DNA of 64,000 nt from Camellia lanceoleosa (Eukaryota; Streptophyta; Magnoliopsida; Ericales; Theaceae). Below are positions 30,278 to 43,165 of the stretch, one piece after another; position 1 is the first letter of the stretch, and each line of letters opens with the position of its first letter. The DNA is taken from NCBI GenBank assembly GCA_025200525.1, contig CM045758.1:1488001-1552000 (forward strand), in the 5' to 3' direction. A model generated the notes under the pieces. The model was given only the letters and a program-made list of their open reading frames with translations, had not been told where the DNA came from and searched no databases. Position numbers and translations under genes: made by a program.

Positions 30278-32372
30278 TGTAACGCCCTCAAAATAAACCC
30301 ATAATCATACATTCATGATACAAAAAGAGATATCATATTACCAACATCAGAGTATTCTTACAAGAGATATTACATGTTGACAACAAGAGTAAATGCCCTA
30401 TAGGCTTACAACTTTCCAAGTCAACACTTGGGTTCAACAAAAATAGAGTTCTAACTCTTTACACAAATAAGCCCTTGGCTTGATATACATGTAATCACCA
30501 AAAATCAACAAAATAACCAAAAGAGTCTTCAACTCCCAAAACCTTCCAAGCTATGCCCTTGGAGGTGGCATGTTACTTGAACCTGAAAATGATGTCCCAT
30601 ATAGGGTGAGGCAATGCCCAGTAGAGATATACTAAACATAATATGAGCAATAACTAAAACATTAGTATTTGACAAATGTTTAACTCATATAAACCAGCCT
30701 ATAACATATTCCAATTTCATGACAAATATGTCCATGTTTCATTCCACTTTCCTTTACTTAACCAATTCAATTCATAAACATGGCTCAGAACCTAGCCAAA
30801 CAATTAAATGAGACTACATCCCATATCAACAGTACTTCAATTTCAAATGAGATAACAACTCATATCAACTATACTTCCATGCTTCAATTAATACACATAT
30901 TTGCTGTATTAATGGAGTTCATCCCCTATCTCCTCCCAAACATCCGGTTTAGGAGTCCATCCCCTATCTCCTCCCAAACCGTGGAGTACATCCCCTATCT
31001 CCTCCCAAACAACATACATATACGATGTATTAAACACTTATCATATAAAATGATCAAGCCAAGCACATGTTCAATGTGTTATTCCATCCATCATAGTCGA
31101 TGACATGCTCAATTGATTAGTTTTAATTCACCTAATCATCATGCAGTGTCTACAACAATCAAGCCTATCCTCCACCGATAGTCCAAAGCAATTATTTCTA
31201 AACAGATAATAATTACATCCAACAGATAAATTATCAATATTTTCAAAGGTGGGTGATTACCATTCAATCTCATAATAAGCCAATTTCATTATTTCCAACC
31301 CAATTCCATATTTCCATAACTTTTCCAAATTAATTATACAAATTAATTCATAATGGTAAATTACGGCTTTTCTCCCCCTTTCTCAATATTGACCCCAAAG
31401 GTTCAAATATTAACAATAAACATCAATAACCTCTTTTAAGACCCAAAACACACATGTATTGGTCACAAGAACAAAACCTCTCTTTTAAATATTTCAAATC
31501 TCAAACCCTAACCTCCCCAAATCAAACCATTTATACAAAGTACCCAACATCTATGTTGAAGCTCGTAAAAAGAGTAGTTATCCCTACCTCAAAGTTTGAA
31601 GCCCAAAGGGAAAGATGAAGAAACCCAAAGATGCTCCAAATCAACACTTTTTCGGATCCAAAGATAGCCCAAGCCAAGCTCTACACTTTATACAAAGGAA
31701 CTAGGGTAGGAGACCACTAGAATATGGAGTATTTGTAGAGAGAAGGTATGTTGAGAGAGAAGGAGCAGCCGTTCTAGGGTTTGAGAAGGAAAAGAGTTCA
31801 AAAAGTGAGAGAGAAGACTGCTACTGCAAACTGATATATTCGAGGCTCGCTCGAGCGAAGGATTGGTTGCTCGAGCGACCAGACATAAAGAAACTTCGCT
31901 CGAGTGTAGAAAGCCTCGCTCGAGCCAACAATTCGAAGCTTCAGGTCTGCAACCCAAAAGCACACTCGAGCGAAGGAATGCTCGCTTGAGCGAAGAAACT
32001 CAAAACATACAACTCGCTCGCTTGAGCCAAGAAATGCAACCTTCAGGTCAAAAAGGGACGCAGACACACGCTCAAGCGCAAGACTTCTCGCTCGAGCCAC
32101 CAGACACAACAATTCAACTCTCGTTCGAGCGAAGAAACCCTGGCTCGAGCGAAGGAACTAGAACAAAGAGCTCACTCGAGCGAAGACACCAAAATCTAGG
32201 CAGCAACCATTTGCTTCCAATCACAACCAACCTGTTACAAACCTGCCCAACACATCCTAAAACTCATATACAAAGAATTGAAGGATGGAAACAAGATATA
32301 AACAATAACCAACACCACGAAACCTAAGTCTGGGATACAACAACCAATGGAGGGAAAATCAGGATCGCTATA
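30278..32372 (-). mobile_element. 3' LTR of the Tekay-type element
   Basis: 2095 bp, minus-strand ends TATAGCGATCC and GGGCGTTACA. It holds GCTCGAGCG boxes (31845-32180), three tandem ~40-bp copies of CATCCCCTATCTCCTCCCAA (30928-31010) and a GTATAAAG TATA box (minus, 31683-31690). It keeps about 650 bp that the 5' LTR has lost. Confidence 0.9.
31845..32185. repeat. GCTCGAGCG palindromic boxes in the Tekay 3' LTR
   Basis: About ten boxes with core CTCGAGCGAAG or variants, spaced 20-40 bases. The set recurs in the 5' LTR (38740-39050), and the same core occurs in the family B LTR (46885-47035). Confidence 0.75.
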
Positions 32373-32385
32373 ACCTCCCCTCCTT
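32373..32385 (-). other. Polypurine tract of the Tekay-type element
   Basis: The minus strand reads AAGGAGGGGAGGT directly next to the 3' LTR start; this is the expected site for plus-strand DNA priming. Confidence 0.75.
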
Positions 32386-32789
32386 AAAGAATTTCGTTCC
32401 CGAAATTGGTTACAAGTTTTCAAAATTGTAAATTTTCGATCATCAGCAACATTACAATTCGACATTTCACATCTTGACCCATTACCAGTCATTCCATCTC
32501 TATTCAAGAGGCAATCCACAATATAATTCAATATGCATCAACAACATGCTTTTCTTTGAAATTCAACAGTTTCCAATACCACATTCCACCATTTCATAAC
32601 ATATTCAATGTTAATGATATTTTTGCATTTCTAAAATGTTATTAACATATACAATGTTAAAATAAACTTCTATTTTCAAGGCATATTCAACAATTACCAT
32701 ACTTTCAATAACCAAAACATATACAATGTTTGACAACTTAAGACATATTCAATGCTCTTAAAATTTATCAATACAACAAAATTCCCAAT

Positions 32790-34200
32790 ACATGGTTACA
32801 CATTAACAAACAAGCCTGGATATTTCTCACGGACATCCAACTCACATTTTCAAGTGGCTTTCTCAATCCCGTGATGTTTCCACAAAACCTTTACCAAGGG
32901 TATCGTCTTGCCTCGCAAGACCTGATCTCGCCTGTCCAAAACCCTCATCGGTCTCTCCTCATACGAGATATCCTCATCAACCTCTAAGTCGGTCCAATCT
33001 AATACATAAGACGGATCCGGCTCGTACTTCTGAAGCACACTAACATGAAACACGTCATGCACTCCGGACAACTGTGGCGACAAAGCCAAACGGTAGGCAA
33101 CCTCACCAATCCTCTTAAGAATCTTGAAAGGACTAATAAACCGAGGGGACAACTTCCCACTCTTCCCAAACCTCATCAAGCCCTGCTTAGGTGATATTTT
33201 CAAAAAGACATGATCACCCACCTCAAATATCAAAGGCCTCCTCCTACGGTCGACATAACTCTTTTGACGACTCTGGGCTGTAACAAGTCTCTTACGGATA
33301 AGCTCAACTTTCTCCGTCGTCTCCCGAACTAACTCTGGGCCCAACAAAGGTGCATCTCCCACCTCGGCCCAACAAACTGGAGACCTACAGGGTCGGCCAT
33401 ACAAGGCCTCAAACGGTGCCATACCAAAACTCGATTGGAAACTGTTGTTGTAGAAAAACTCCACTAAGGGCAAGTGCCTCTCCCACAACCCACTAAAGTC
33501 AAGGACACAACCTCGAAGCATATCCTCAAGGATTTGAATAGTACACTCGGACTGCCCGTCAGTCTGAGGATGATAAGCCGTGCTAAAGGTCAACCTAGTG
33601 CCTATGGCACTCTGCAAACTCTGCCACAACCTAGCAGTAAAATGTGGATCTCTATTTGAGACGATCGACACTGGGACCCCATGCAACCTCACTATGTCTC
33701 GAATGTACAAGTCAGTAAGATGATCTACTGAATCTCTCACACGCATAGGGATAAAGTGTGCCGACTTAGTGAACCGGTCTACAACCACCCAAATAGCATC
33801 ACTAGCTCACTGAGTCCATAGTGACATACTCCCACTTCCACTCAGCAATAGGCAAGGGTTGCAACAAACCCGCTGGCCTCTAATGTTCAGCCTTCACTTG
33901 CTGACAAGTAAGGCACTTAGACACGAAAACTGCCACATCCTTCTTCATACCCCACCACCAAAACTGATGACCCAAATCACGATACATCTTAGTGCCTCCC
34001 GGATGCACCGCAAAGCGTGAATGGTGAAACTCTCGGAGTACCTCCTCTAGGCAAGACTGCAGCACAAATAAACGGTCTCGGTATCTCACACTCAGGTCGG
34101 GATATACAGTCAAACCCTTCTCAACCTTCCAACTGGCGATCTTCTTCCGGAGGGATTTTGCCTCAAGGTCACTCCTCTGTGCCTCTAACACTCGACTCAC
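32790..34200 (-). pseudogene. Tekay integrase with chromodomain-like tail, inactive
   Basis: The zinc-binding part is at 34200-33880 (HHSRFAVH...KCLTCQQVKAEH). The catalytic core follows to 32850. A deletion near 33800 removes about ten residues after YVTMD, where the first catalytic Asp lies, and creates a stop. The second catalytic position reads SNRDPHF, with Asn replacing the expected Asp of SDRD; the Glu is kept in QTDGQSE. The C-terminus has FHVSVLQKY and RGKTIPLVKVLWKHHG, the Tekay-type chromodomain region, then a stop where a Trp is expected after EKAT. It would have inserted element cDNA into chromatin. Confidence 0.9.
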
Positions 34201-34209
34201 AAGTGTAGG

Positions 34210-35603
34210 CTACGCAACTACAGAAAACAAGGCCGCAGACTCAACAGATTCGCCTAGAAGCAAATCAAACTCACCAAGTGCACCCAATATCTCCCACTCA
34301 CGGATGGCTATACAAGCTACATCACTAATGGATTTCTTGCTAAAGGCATCGGCCACAACATTGGCCTTCCCCGGATGGTAATGCAACTCGAAGTCGTAAT
34401 CCTCAATAAACTCCATCCACCTCCTCTGCCTCAAGTTCAAGTCTTTCTATGTAAACAGATATTTCAGACTCTTATGATCCGAGAACACCTCGAACTTCTT
34501 ATCATAAAGGTAGTGCCTCCAAATCTTTAAGGAAAAAATCACAGCTGCTAACTCTAGATCATGTGTAGGGTAATTCCTCTCGTGTATTTTCAATTGCCAC
34601 GAGCCATAGGCTACCACTTTCCCCTCTTGCATCAACACACAACCCAAACCCTCTCGTGAGGCATCACAATAAACCGCATAACTCAAACCTCTCTCCGGAA
34701 TAATCAACACTGGAGCGGTGGTAAGACTAACTTTTAACTCTTGGAATGACTTTTCACAAGTCTCACTCCACACAAATTTGACCCATTTCCGCGTCAATCT
34801 AGTCAACGGCGAAGCTAGCTTGGAGAAATCTTTCACAAACCGGCGGTAATACCCAGCTAATCCCAGAAAATTACGGATTTCAAAAATGCTCTTAAGCTGT
34901 GCCCAATCTTGCACTGCCTCAATCTTGGATGTATCAACAGACACCCCTTCTCCGGAAACTACATGGCCTAAGAACTTCACCTCTCTTAGCCAAAACTCAC
35001 ACTTCCCAAATTTGGCATACAACCTATGGGCTCTAAGCAACTCAAGCACCACTCTCAAGTGTTCCTCGTGCTCCTCCTCAGAAGGTGAATAAATCAGAAT
35101 GTCGTCTACGAAGACGACCACAAAACAATCTAAAAACTCCCGGAAGATCCGGTTTATCAAGTCCATAAACACTGTTGGTGCATTGGTGAGCCCAAAAGGC
35201 ATCACCAGAAACTCATAATGGCCATACTGCGTACGGAATGCCGTCTTCGAAATATCCTCCCCTCTAACCCTCAACTGATGGTAACCCAATCTCAAGTTAT
35301 CTTAGAGAAACAACGGGACCCTTTCAACTGTCAAACAAATCATCAATACGAGGCATAGGGTACTTGTTCTTAACCGTAGCCCGATTCAATTTCTAGTAGT
35401 TGATACAAAGTCTCAGAGCCCCCATCTTTCTTTTTAGCAAAGAGGGCTGGTGCTCCCCACAACGAAGTACTAGGGCGGATGAAGCCCTTATCTAGCAATT
35501 CTCGGAGTTGAATCTTCAACTCATTCAACTTAGTTGGGGCAAAACGATACGGTGCCCTAGAAATCGGCGCCGTGCGGGGCACTAGGTCAATAGAAAACTC
35601 CAC
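34210..35603 (-). pseudogene. Tekay reverse transcriptase / RNase H, inactive
   Basis: The N-terminal RT part (35603-35370) has [15 protein letters not shown] and AKKKDGG, then a frameshift and three stops over 35400-35300. RT continues at 35295-34447 with [22 protein letters not shown] and the active-site FVDD motif ([12 protein letters not shown]). RNase H follows with [22 protein letters not shown] and SDHKSL. A stop at about 34445 separates LKYLFT from LRQRRWMEF...[14 protein letters not shown]. The domain order PR-RT-RH-IN is Ty3 type. Confidence 0.92.
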
Positions 35604-35606
35604 CTC

Positions 35607-36160
35607 TCAATGGGGTGGCAAACTAACAAGATCCTCGGGAAAGACGTTCGAGTACTCACAAACCACTCTGGGTAACTCAATCTGGATCTCATCACACTCA
35701 CTACTCATAAAGCTAGCAAGAAGACCACTAAGCTCACTCCATCCTCGCGGATCATACACTGGTGGCAAAACACTACCAACCCGATCTCCCAAGAAATGAA
35801 AACAATCCCCGCTCAAGGTACATACGGTAACCCTCTGGCGGTAGCAATCAATAACAGCCCGGTATGACGATAACCAGTCCATACCCAAAATCACGTTGAA
35901 ACCCGACATAGCCATAACTACAAAACAAAATAGAAGCTGGCGGTCGGCGACCTCTATATCACAGCCCTGACACCCTTGTTTCAAAATCAACTCACCCCCC
36001 CAACAGGTGATACAACACAAATAGGAGATGCTAACTGTGCCAACTCCAACCCCAAAATAGATGCAAATGCAGCAGATATAAAAGAATGTGATGCACCCGT
36101 ATCAATCAACATATTGGCAACCGAGTTGCAAAACAAAAAGGTACCTTTCACAACAGATGG
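35607..36160 (-). pseudogene. Tekay aspartic protease, frameshifted
   Basis: The active-site motif MLIDTGASHSF is intact (DTGAS at 36089-36103). A run of seven C on the plus strand near 36000 shifts the frame right after VVSPV, and translation resumes in another frame as GGELILKQGCQGCDIEV...VILGMDWL. The conserved ILGMDWL end is present. It would cleave the Gag-Pol precursor. Confidence 0.88.
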
Positions 36161-36359
36161 AGCCGGTACTAGGTCCTGCGGGTAACAGCATACACACGCC
36201 CTGAAGGTCTCTGATCTACCTGCTCACCTCTCGGAGCAAAAGACTACTGCACAGACTGAGATGATGAGACCCCCTGATTGGCCCTCGAGACCTGAACTGA
36301 CTGAGCTGGCTGATGGCTCTGAGTCTGCCTCGAACCAGATGCACCAGATGTGCCACTCA

Positions 36360-37430
36360 ACTGTGGACAAAACCTCTTCAGGTGCCCCGCCTGATTACAC
36401 TGGTAACAAGAGAGTGGCTAGCCTCTGCCCTGACTCTGGCTCTGAGGTCGAGCCGAAGATGAAGCTGCTTTCTACCCTCCTCCCCTCTGCGGGCAAGCTG
36501 GAGACTTGTGGCCCAGTTGATCACATTTGTAACAAGTAAAGTCTCCCTGACTGCCTCTCCCAGAGCCTAAACTCGGCACTGGAAAGGTAGATCTCGCAAA
36601 AGCACCTTGGGACTACTGAAGGTTAGAACCCCTTTGCCTCTTACCATCCCCCTGACCATCCTGACTCCTCTTGGAGCCCCTCATCCTCTTCTCCTCCTTG
36701 TGCATAATAATCTCAAGATGCGCCGTAACATCCACAAGGCATCCATACTCCCGAGTCATGGACCCAGCAACCTTAGTCTTGAGCCCGTGTCTTAACTTCT
36801 TCTCAAACTCAAGACAACGGCATTTCTCAGACGCCACTAGCTCAGGTGCAAATCTAGATAGACTGGTAAATACGGCCTCAAACTCGGCCACTGGTGTATT
36901 CAGCTGCTTGAGCTGACAGAATTGATCCCTTAATTTCTCCCTGACCGCGGGAGACAGAAATTTCTCTTGAAAGACACCAACGAAAACCTCCCAAGTCCCT
37001 CCAATACGACCTTGCACAAACTTCCACCACTGACCCGCGTCTCACTTCAGCTGGAAAAACGCCAAGGTCACCTTCAAAGCCCTGTCTTCGATGCTAAGCA
37101 TCTCAAACGTCTTCGTCATCTGCTCAAGCCACTCATTAGCCTTCAGTGGCTTTTTCGGATCCCCTAGAAACTCATCCGGATTTGACTAGAAAAGAAGGCC
37201 CTACCAGAGTAACATGGGCCTGGACTTGATTCTCAGCTCTGAGAATGTCTATGGATTCCCTCAATGCTCCTGCCATCTCGCAGGCTAAGGCGCCCATGGC
37301 CTGCTGACCCACTGGCTCGGCCACATTGGCTTGACCAACACCCTCCTCCTATATTGGAATCTTATCCGGTATAGGCATCTCCTGCCTCCTAGGCCTACCT
37401 CACCTACCACCATGTCCTCATCCTAACATC
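36360..37430 (-). pseudogene. Tekay Gag with two zinc knuckles, stops present
   Basis: Capsid-type sequence (NEWLEQMTKTFEML, QWWKFVQG, FQEKFLSPAVREKLRDQF, FEAVFTSLSRFAPEL) is interrupted by a TGA after FFQLK (about 37043) and other stops upstream. It is followed by two CCHC zinc knuckles, CYKCDQLGHKSPAC (near 36515) and CYQCNQAGHLKRFC (near 36390). Gag coats the element RNA in the particle. Confidence 0.88.
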
Positions 37431-37818
37431 CTAATAAAGGTAACGAAGAACATTAGCACATTCACAAATGTGCCGAAACTATTTCACTCGCGTCCTAATA
37501 CATTGGACAATAGTAATTTATTCCACGTAAGCACATAATCACATAAGCACTTACGAATTTCATTTCCGGATAGTGACAATCCTGAGGCGTTGCTAGAGTT
37601 CTGATTAGAAACAGCATTGATTAAGTGCTTTTCCAACAAGACTCCTAGAAACCCAAGGATCCAATAAATATCCTAGAAACTATATCCCATACCCATATAG
37701 CCACATAAACATGTTATCACATAAGTACATAACATTACACTTAAGTCTCTAACAAGCGAGACAAATCCATTGTGGTACTAACCACTTCCCACGTACCCAA
37801 AGTATTCAAACCCGGTAC

Positions 37819-37830
37819 GCTCTGATACCA
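37819..37830 (-). other. Primer-binding site for initiator Met tRNA
   Basis: The minus strand reads TGGTATCAGAGC three bases after the 5' LTR end. This is the standard initiator-tRNA complement used by plant chromoviruses. Confidence 0.92.
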
Positions 37831-37833
37831 AGT

Positions 37834-39237
37834 TGTAACGCCCTCAAAATAAACCCATAATCATATATTCATGATACAAAAAGAGATATCATATTACCAA
37901 CATCAGAGTATTCTTACAAGAGATATTACATGTTGACAACAAGAGTAAATGCCCTATAGGCTTACAACTTTCCAAGTCAACACTTGGGTTCAACAAAAAT
38001 AGAGTTCTAACTCTTTACACAAATAAGCCCTTGGCTTAATACACATGTAATCACCAAAAATCAACAAAATAACCAAAAGAGTCTTCAACTCCCAAAACCT
38101 TCCAAGCTATGCCCTTGGAGGTGGCATGTCACCTGAACCTGAAAATGATGTCCCATATAGGGTGAGGCAATGCCTAGTAGAGATATGCTAAACATAATAT
38201 GAGCAATAACTAAAACATTAGCATTTGATAAATGTTTAACTCATATAAACCAGCTTATAACATATTCCAGTTTCATGACAAACATGTCCATGTTTCATTC
38301 CACTTTCCTTTACTTAACCAATTCAATTCATAAACATGGCTCAGAACCTGGCCAAACAATTAAATGAGACTACATCCCAGATCAACAGTACTTCAATTTC
38401 AAATGAGATAACAACTCATATCAACTATACTTCCATGCTTCAATTAATACACATATTTGCTGTATTAATGGAGTCCATCCCCTATCTCCTCCCAAACTGT
38501 GGAGTATATCCCCTATCTCCTCCCAAACAAAATACATATACGATGTATTAAACACTCATCATACAAAATGATCAAGCCAAGCACATGTTCAATGTGTTAT
38601 TCCATCCATCATAGTCGATGACATGCTCAATTGATTAGTTTTAATTCACCTAATCATCATGCAGTGTCTACAACAATCAAGACTATCCTCCACCAAAGCA
38701 ATTATTTCTAAACAGATAATAATTACATCCAACAATTCGAGCGACCAGCGTAGAGAAACTTCACTCGAGCGTAGAAAGCCTCGCTCGAGCCAACAATTCA
38801 AAGCTTCAGGTCTGCAACCCAGAAGCACGTTCAAGCGAAGAAACTCAAAACATACAACTCGCTCGCTTGAGCCAAGAAATGCAACCTTCAGGTAAAAGAG
38901 AGACGCAGACGCATGCTCGAGTGCAAGGCTTCTTGCTCAAGCCACCAGACACAACAATTCAACTCTCGCTCGAGCGAAGGAACCCTAGCTCGAGCGAAGG
39001 AATTAGAACAAAGAGCTCGCTCGAGCGACAAAAGCCTCGCTCGAGCGAAGACACCAAAATCTGGGCAGCAACCATTTGCTCCCAATCACAACCAACCTGT
39101 TACAAACCTGCCCAACATATCCTAAAACTCATATACAAAGAATTGAAGGACGGAAACAAGATATAAACAACAACCAACACCACGGAACCTAAGTCCGGGA
39201 TACAACAACCAATGGAGGGAAAACCGGGATCGCTATA
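37834..39237 (-). mobile_element. 5' LTR of the Tekay-type element, internally deleted
   Basis: 1404 bp, collinear with the 3' LTR but lacking the equivalent of about 31225-31870. The junction lies inside a CGAGCG box (near 38734). The missing part includes the TATA box seen in the 3' LTR, so this 5' LTR is probably promoterless. GCTCGAGCG boxes remain at 38740-39050. Confidence 0.9.
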
Positions 39238-39242
39238 CCGTC

Positions 39243-42200
39243 ACAAATAAAAAAATTTAGTTAAACGACGTTGTTTCATTGTTTAAATTTTCATTAACTT
39301 GACGTCGCAAAAAATAAACCCAAAATCTGAGCGCTTAGCTTTTTTTTTTTTTTCCCCCTTCGTGCTCGTTTTTCCCCTCTTCAACCAAAAATACCTAATC
39401 TTTTGAACCAAAAATCCAAAGCCTCTTCTTACGACTCTCTCTCTCGACTTTGAGTAGCGGCAGACGACAACGAACATCGAATCGACGGTGTCGAGTGACG
39501 ACAATGAGCAGTGTGAGACGACATTGAGTAGTGTGCGACAGCGGCGAGCAGCGTGCGACGGTAGCGAGCGAGCGACGACGGTGCAGCGTGTCTCTCTTCA
39601 ACTCTCTCAGTCAGTCTCAATCTCTGAATGAGGTTAGCTCTTCTTCTCCTTTGTCTTCACATCTTTGCTCTGCCGAGTTAACTGAAGTTTTTGTTTAATT
39701 TTATAAATTCATTCAAAATTATGTCATATGGATTTGAGAGATTATCATGAGAGGAGGGAGTTTGAAGATTGCTCGTTGGAGAGAGCTCAGATTTGACTGT
39801 CATGTCTCTGCTGTGACCCCCCTTTTGTTGTTTGTTTGTCTGTATTTTTCACATTAATCCCTGATTTGGGTTGTACAAAGAGAAATCAAAACCTTAGATT
39901 TATATGTGGGACTGGGAGTTATACCCAAAAATATCAGAATATGATTTCAGGAAAGCCCTAAATTTTTGAAAACAAAATATGATTTCAGATTTTTTTTTTT
40001 TTATTCAGTAAAAGTTAACTTAAAGTTTTTGTTTGTTTGTTTATCTCTTTCCACATTAAGCCTCAATTTGGGTTGTACAAAGAGAAATCAAAGCCCTAGA
40101 TTTATATGTGGGAGTTATACCCAAAAAATTCAATATGATTTAAAATATTCAAAATATGGTTTCATAATTTTTTTACATGATTTTAGATAACTTAAAAGTG
40201 TTTAATTGTATGAAATAATGGACTTTAGGCTTAATTAGAAGGGGAAAAGCTTGAAGAATCATTAATGGCATGTTATTTCGAATGGGGTGCTTGATGTGAA
40301 ATTTATTACTTATTTAATCAAGTGTTCTTTATATCTTTTCTTATTTCATTTTTCTTCTCTCTATGTTGTAGAACATAAATTTTGAATCTGATCAAATGAT
40401 TCTTAGAATTGCTAAAAACGGTGGTGATTCATCGTGAGAGACTTTTGAATAGTGGGTTTGCTCATCTCATCCCCCATTTAGGATAAATTCATTTTTCTTA
40501 ATTTGAACATAAATATTTTTATTGAAAAAGATAACAGTTAGAAAAGGGTTTTGTCTGATTAACTGCCGGTGGGTTTTATTGTGCAATGATCATTTCTTGC
40601 AAATTTTGCTCATAGTTGATATAATCAGATTTTGTTGAAGGGTTTTTATCTTTAAATACTTCAGTGTTGTTTATTTTTTAAAACTTATTACAATTTATTT
40701 TTATTTTTCTTATGGTCTCTGAAAGGGACTGACAATTTTAGATTTGAAAATGTGTAACGGGCCTTTTGGGTAAAGGTGAATTTTTTTCCTTTTGGGTTTA
40801 TTAGTGGATTCATTCTAGATTTGTTAACAATTTGTAGTTTTCTATTGGCTTCTCCATTTACAGTCACCCACAATAAGAAAATGATAAACATTTATATGCC
40901 ATTGGAAAACAATTAGTGGTTGTAAATTGTAATATTGTTAACAATATGATGTCAAATAGTTATGCACTCTTCCCATGGTAATCTGAGTTGGGAGGTATAA
41001 ATAAAATGATGTTAGAATACGATAAGTTTGTTTTTTTACTCTTTGATTACTCATAAATTTTTTCACAAAGCCATTATGTTTTGATCTGTTACTTATTTGG
41101 TCTTTGGTGAGCGTTGGGTCTTCTACTTATGTTTGATGGCTCTGTTTTGAAAGCATTAGATTGTCTATTTTAACATAGAAACTTCCACTTGAATAAGTGT
41201 GCTACTATTGATATATTTGCTTTCTAATAAGCACTAGTAATAATGTTGTGTTGAGAAATAAACTCAAATTTAGATAATTTCAAGGAGTCAATGTTTCACT
41301 GAGAATTTCTTGGTTTACATGGGCAAGGTTTTGATTTAGAACTTTTGTGATATTAAGTCTCATGATACTAATAAGTTTTATGCATAATAATAATGATGAA
41401 TGATGATGTTTTGTGTGTATTTCATACGTGATTTTAGATTAAAATCAAGGTTTTCCTTTGATTTTGGTTGATGATTAGTAATAGATACATAAAAAGTGTC
41501 TAACCTTTGGTTAATTGTAAGAGGAGGATATTTGATGGAAAAGCATTTTCCCCCTATATTATAGGATTCATTCATTGGATATTTAATTGGATATGAGGTG
41601 TGGAAAACTTTAATAGGCTACATGGGGGCAAGAATTTTTTACACTCTTTATTGTGTCATTTTTGTCAAATTTCTTCATGTTAGTTTAAATTTTTTTTTTT
41701 TTTTTTTATCATTTTCAAAAAAGGAATTTTATATGTTTGTTCTTTAATTTGCATTAGTTAGTCAAAAAGGAAAATCTGAATACAACCAAAAGACACTTAC
41801 CACTGCTTCTATGTTTGCTGGAGATTCATAATTTGGACTAGAAAGCATTGAAATGATACTCAAAACTATACTTTCAACTTGGTACATCATTTCAAAAGTA
41901 GTTAAACTTCTAATAGTCATAAAATATAAAGGGCAAAGAAAACCTCTCTTTCTCTCCCTCACTCTCTCTCTGTATATACACATATGTGTTTGTGTTTGTG
42001 TTTGTGTTTGTGTTTGTGCAGTGTGAGCGCACTAACAATACTAAAACATCATAATAAGAAGCACTATTGTGCGTCCATGTCAGGCACGACCTGACATGTG
42101 TCCAACACACACCAAACTTTTTATTTATATTTATATATATATAGGTTTTTTTAGATCCAGAAAGAGGGAACACAATATAACATATTCTGACATACAGTAT

Positions 42201-42293
42201 GTACAGGCGACTAGCGTTCACTTACAAGCTCATAGCCACTTGGGTCTCCACTAGGAGGATGGAGAATCGATATGCAAACTCGCCCATCAATAT
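39243..42293. other. Interior of the CACTA element, no transposase seen
   Basis: Starts with the continuation of the subterminal unit, then a CT/CGA-rich stretch (39420-39600). An imperfect direct duplication of about 130 bp lies at 39835-39960 and 40020-40140 (GGGTTGTACAAAGAGAAATCAA in both). A (GTGTTT)n run is at 41986-42019 and a 9-bp stem CATGTCAGG/CCTGACATG at 42078-42100. No coding signal. Confidence 0.5.
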
Positions 42294-43165
42294 AAACTAG
42301 TTCCATAAGAAACTTAGAATTCGAGGTGTTGATGGCCCAAAATCACTAAACGGTGTCGGATTAGCTCGAAACTTGGCACACACGACCGCCAGGCATGAGA
42401 GACTTGTGGGAGAAGACGAGACTCGAATCGAGTTCCCGATTTGGGAGTTAGAACTGGATTTCGGTCTAGGCAAACTAGTTCCTTAAGAAACTTAGAATTT
42501 GAGGTGTCGGATTAGCACGAAACTTAGCACACACAACCGCCTAGGCATGATAAACTTGTGAGAGAAGACGGGACTAGAATCAGGTTCCTGGTTTGGGAGT
42601 TAGAGTTGGATTTCGGTCTAGGCAAACTAGTTCCTTAAGAAACTTAGAATTCGAGGTATTGACGGCCCAAAATCACTAAACGGCTTTGGATTGGCACGAA
42701 ACCTAGCATACATGACCGCCTAGGCATAAGAGACTTGTAAGAGAAGACGGGACTCGAATCAGGTTCCCAGTTTGGGAGTTAGGGCTAGATTTCGGTCTAA
42801 GCAAACTAGTTCCTTAAGAAACTGAGAATTCGAGGTGTTGACGGCCCAAAATTACCAAACGGCATCAGATTAGCACGAAACTTGGCACATAGGACCACCT
42901 TGGCATGAAAGACTTGTGGGAGAAGATGGGACTTGAATCGAGTTCCCGATTTGGGAGTTAGAGTCGAATTTTGGTTTACGCAAAACTAGTTCCTTAAGAA
43001 ACTTAAAATTTGAGGTGTTGATGGCCCAAAATCATCAAACGGCATCAGATTAGCACGAAACATGACACACACAACTGCCTTGACACGAGAGACTTGTGAG
43101 AGAAGACGAGACTCGAATCGGGTTCCCGGTTTAGGAGTTAGAGCCGAATTTCGGTTTGGGCAAAA
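42294..43165 (+). repeat. Five tandem ~180-bp repeats inside the CACTA element
   Basis: Units start AAACTAGTTCC at 42294, 42472, 42624, 42803 and 42983 (lengths 178, 152, 179, 180 and about 182). Each holds TTAAGAAACTTAGAATT, CGGATTAGCACGAAACTTGG, GAGAGACTTGTGAGAGAAG and GGGTTCCCGGTTTGGGAGTT. The third begins after a unit lacking about 27 bp around GACGGCCCAAAATC. No conserved frame. Confidence 0.9.

Larger units (their letters stand above)
30278..39237 (-). mobile_element. Ty3 chromovirus, Tekay/Del type, full-length but dead
   Basis: 8.96 kb on the minus strand: 5' LTR (37834-39237), initiator-Met tRNA primer site (37819-37830), gag, protease, RT/RNase H, integrase with a C-terminal chromodomain-like tail, polypurine tract (32373-32385) and 3' LTR (30278-32372). 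Flanked by CTGTC (30273-30277) and CCGTC (39238-39242), a 5-bp duplication with one difference. Chromoviruses use an integrase tail that recognises chromatin marks to target insertion. Many stops and frameshifts make it non-coding. Inserted in the subterminal array of the CACTA element. Confidence 0.9.

Noticed and set aside
33474..33659. Plus-strand frames across the Tekay pol region
   Set aside because: They are antisense shadows of the integrase and RT frames without independent support.
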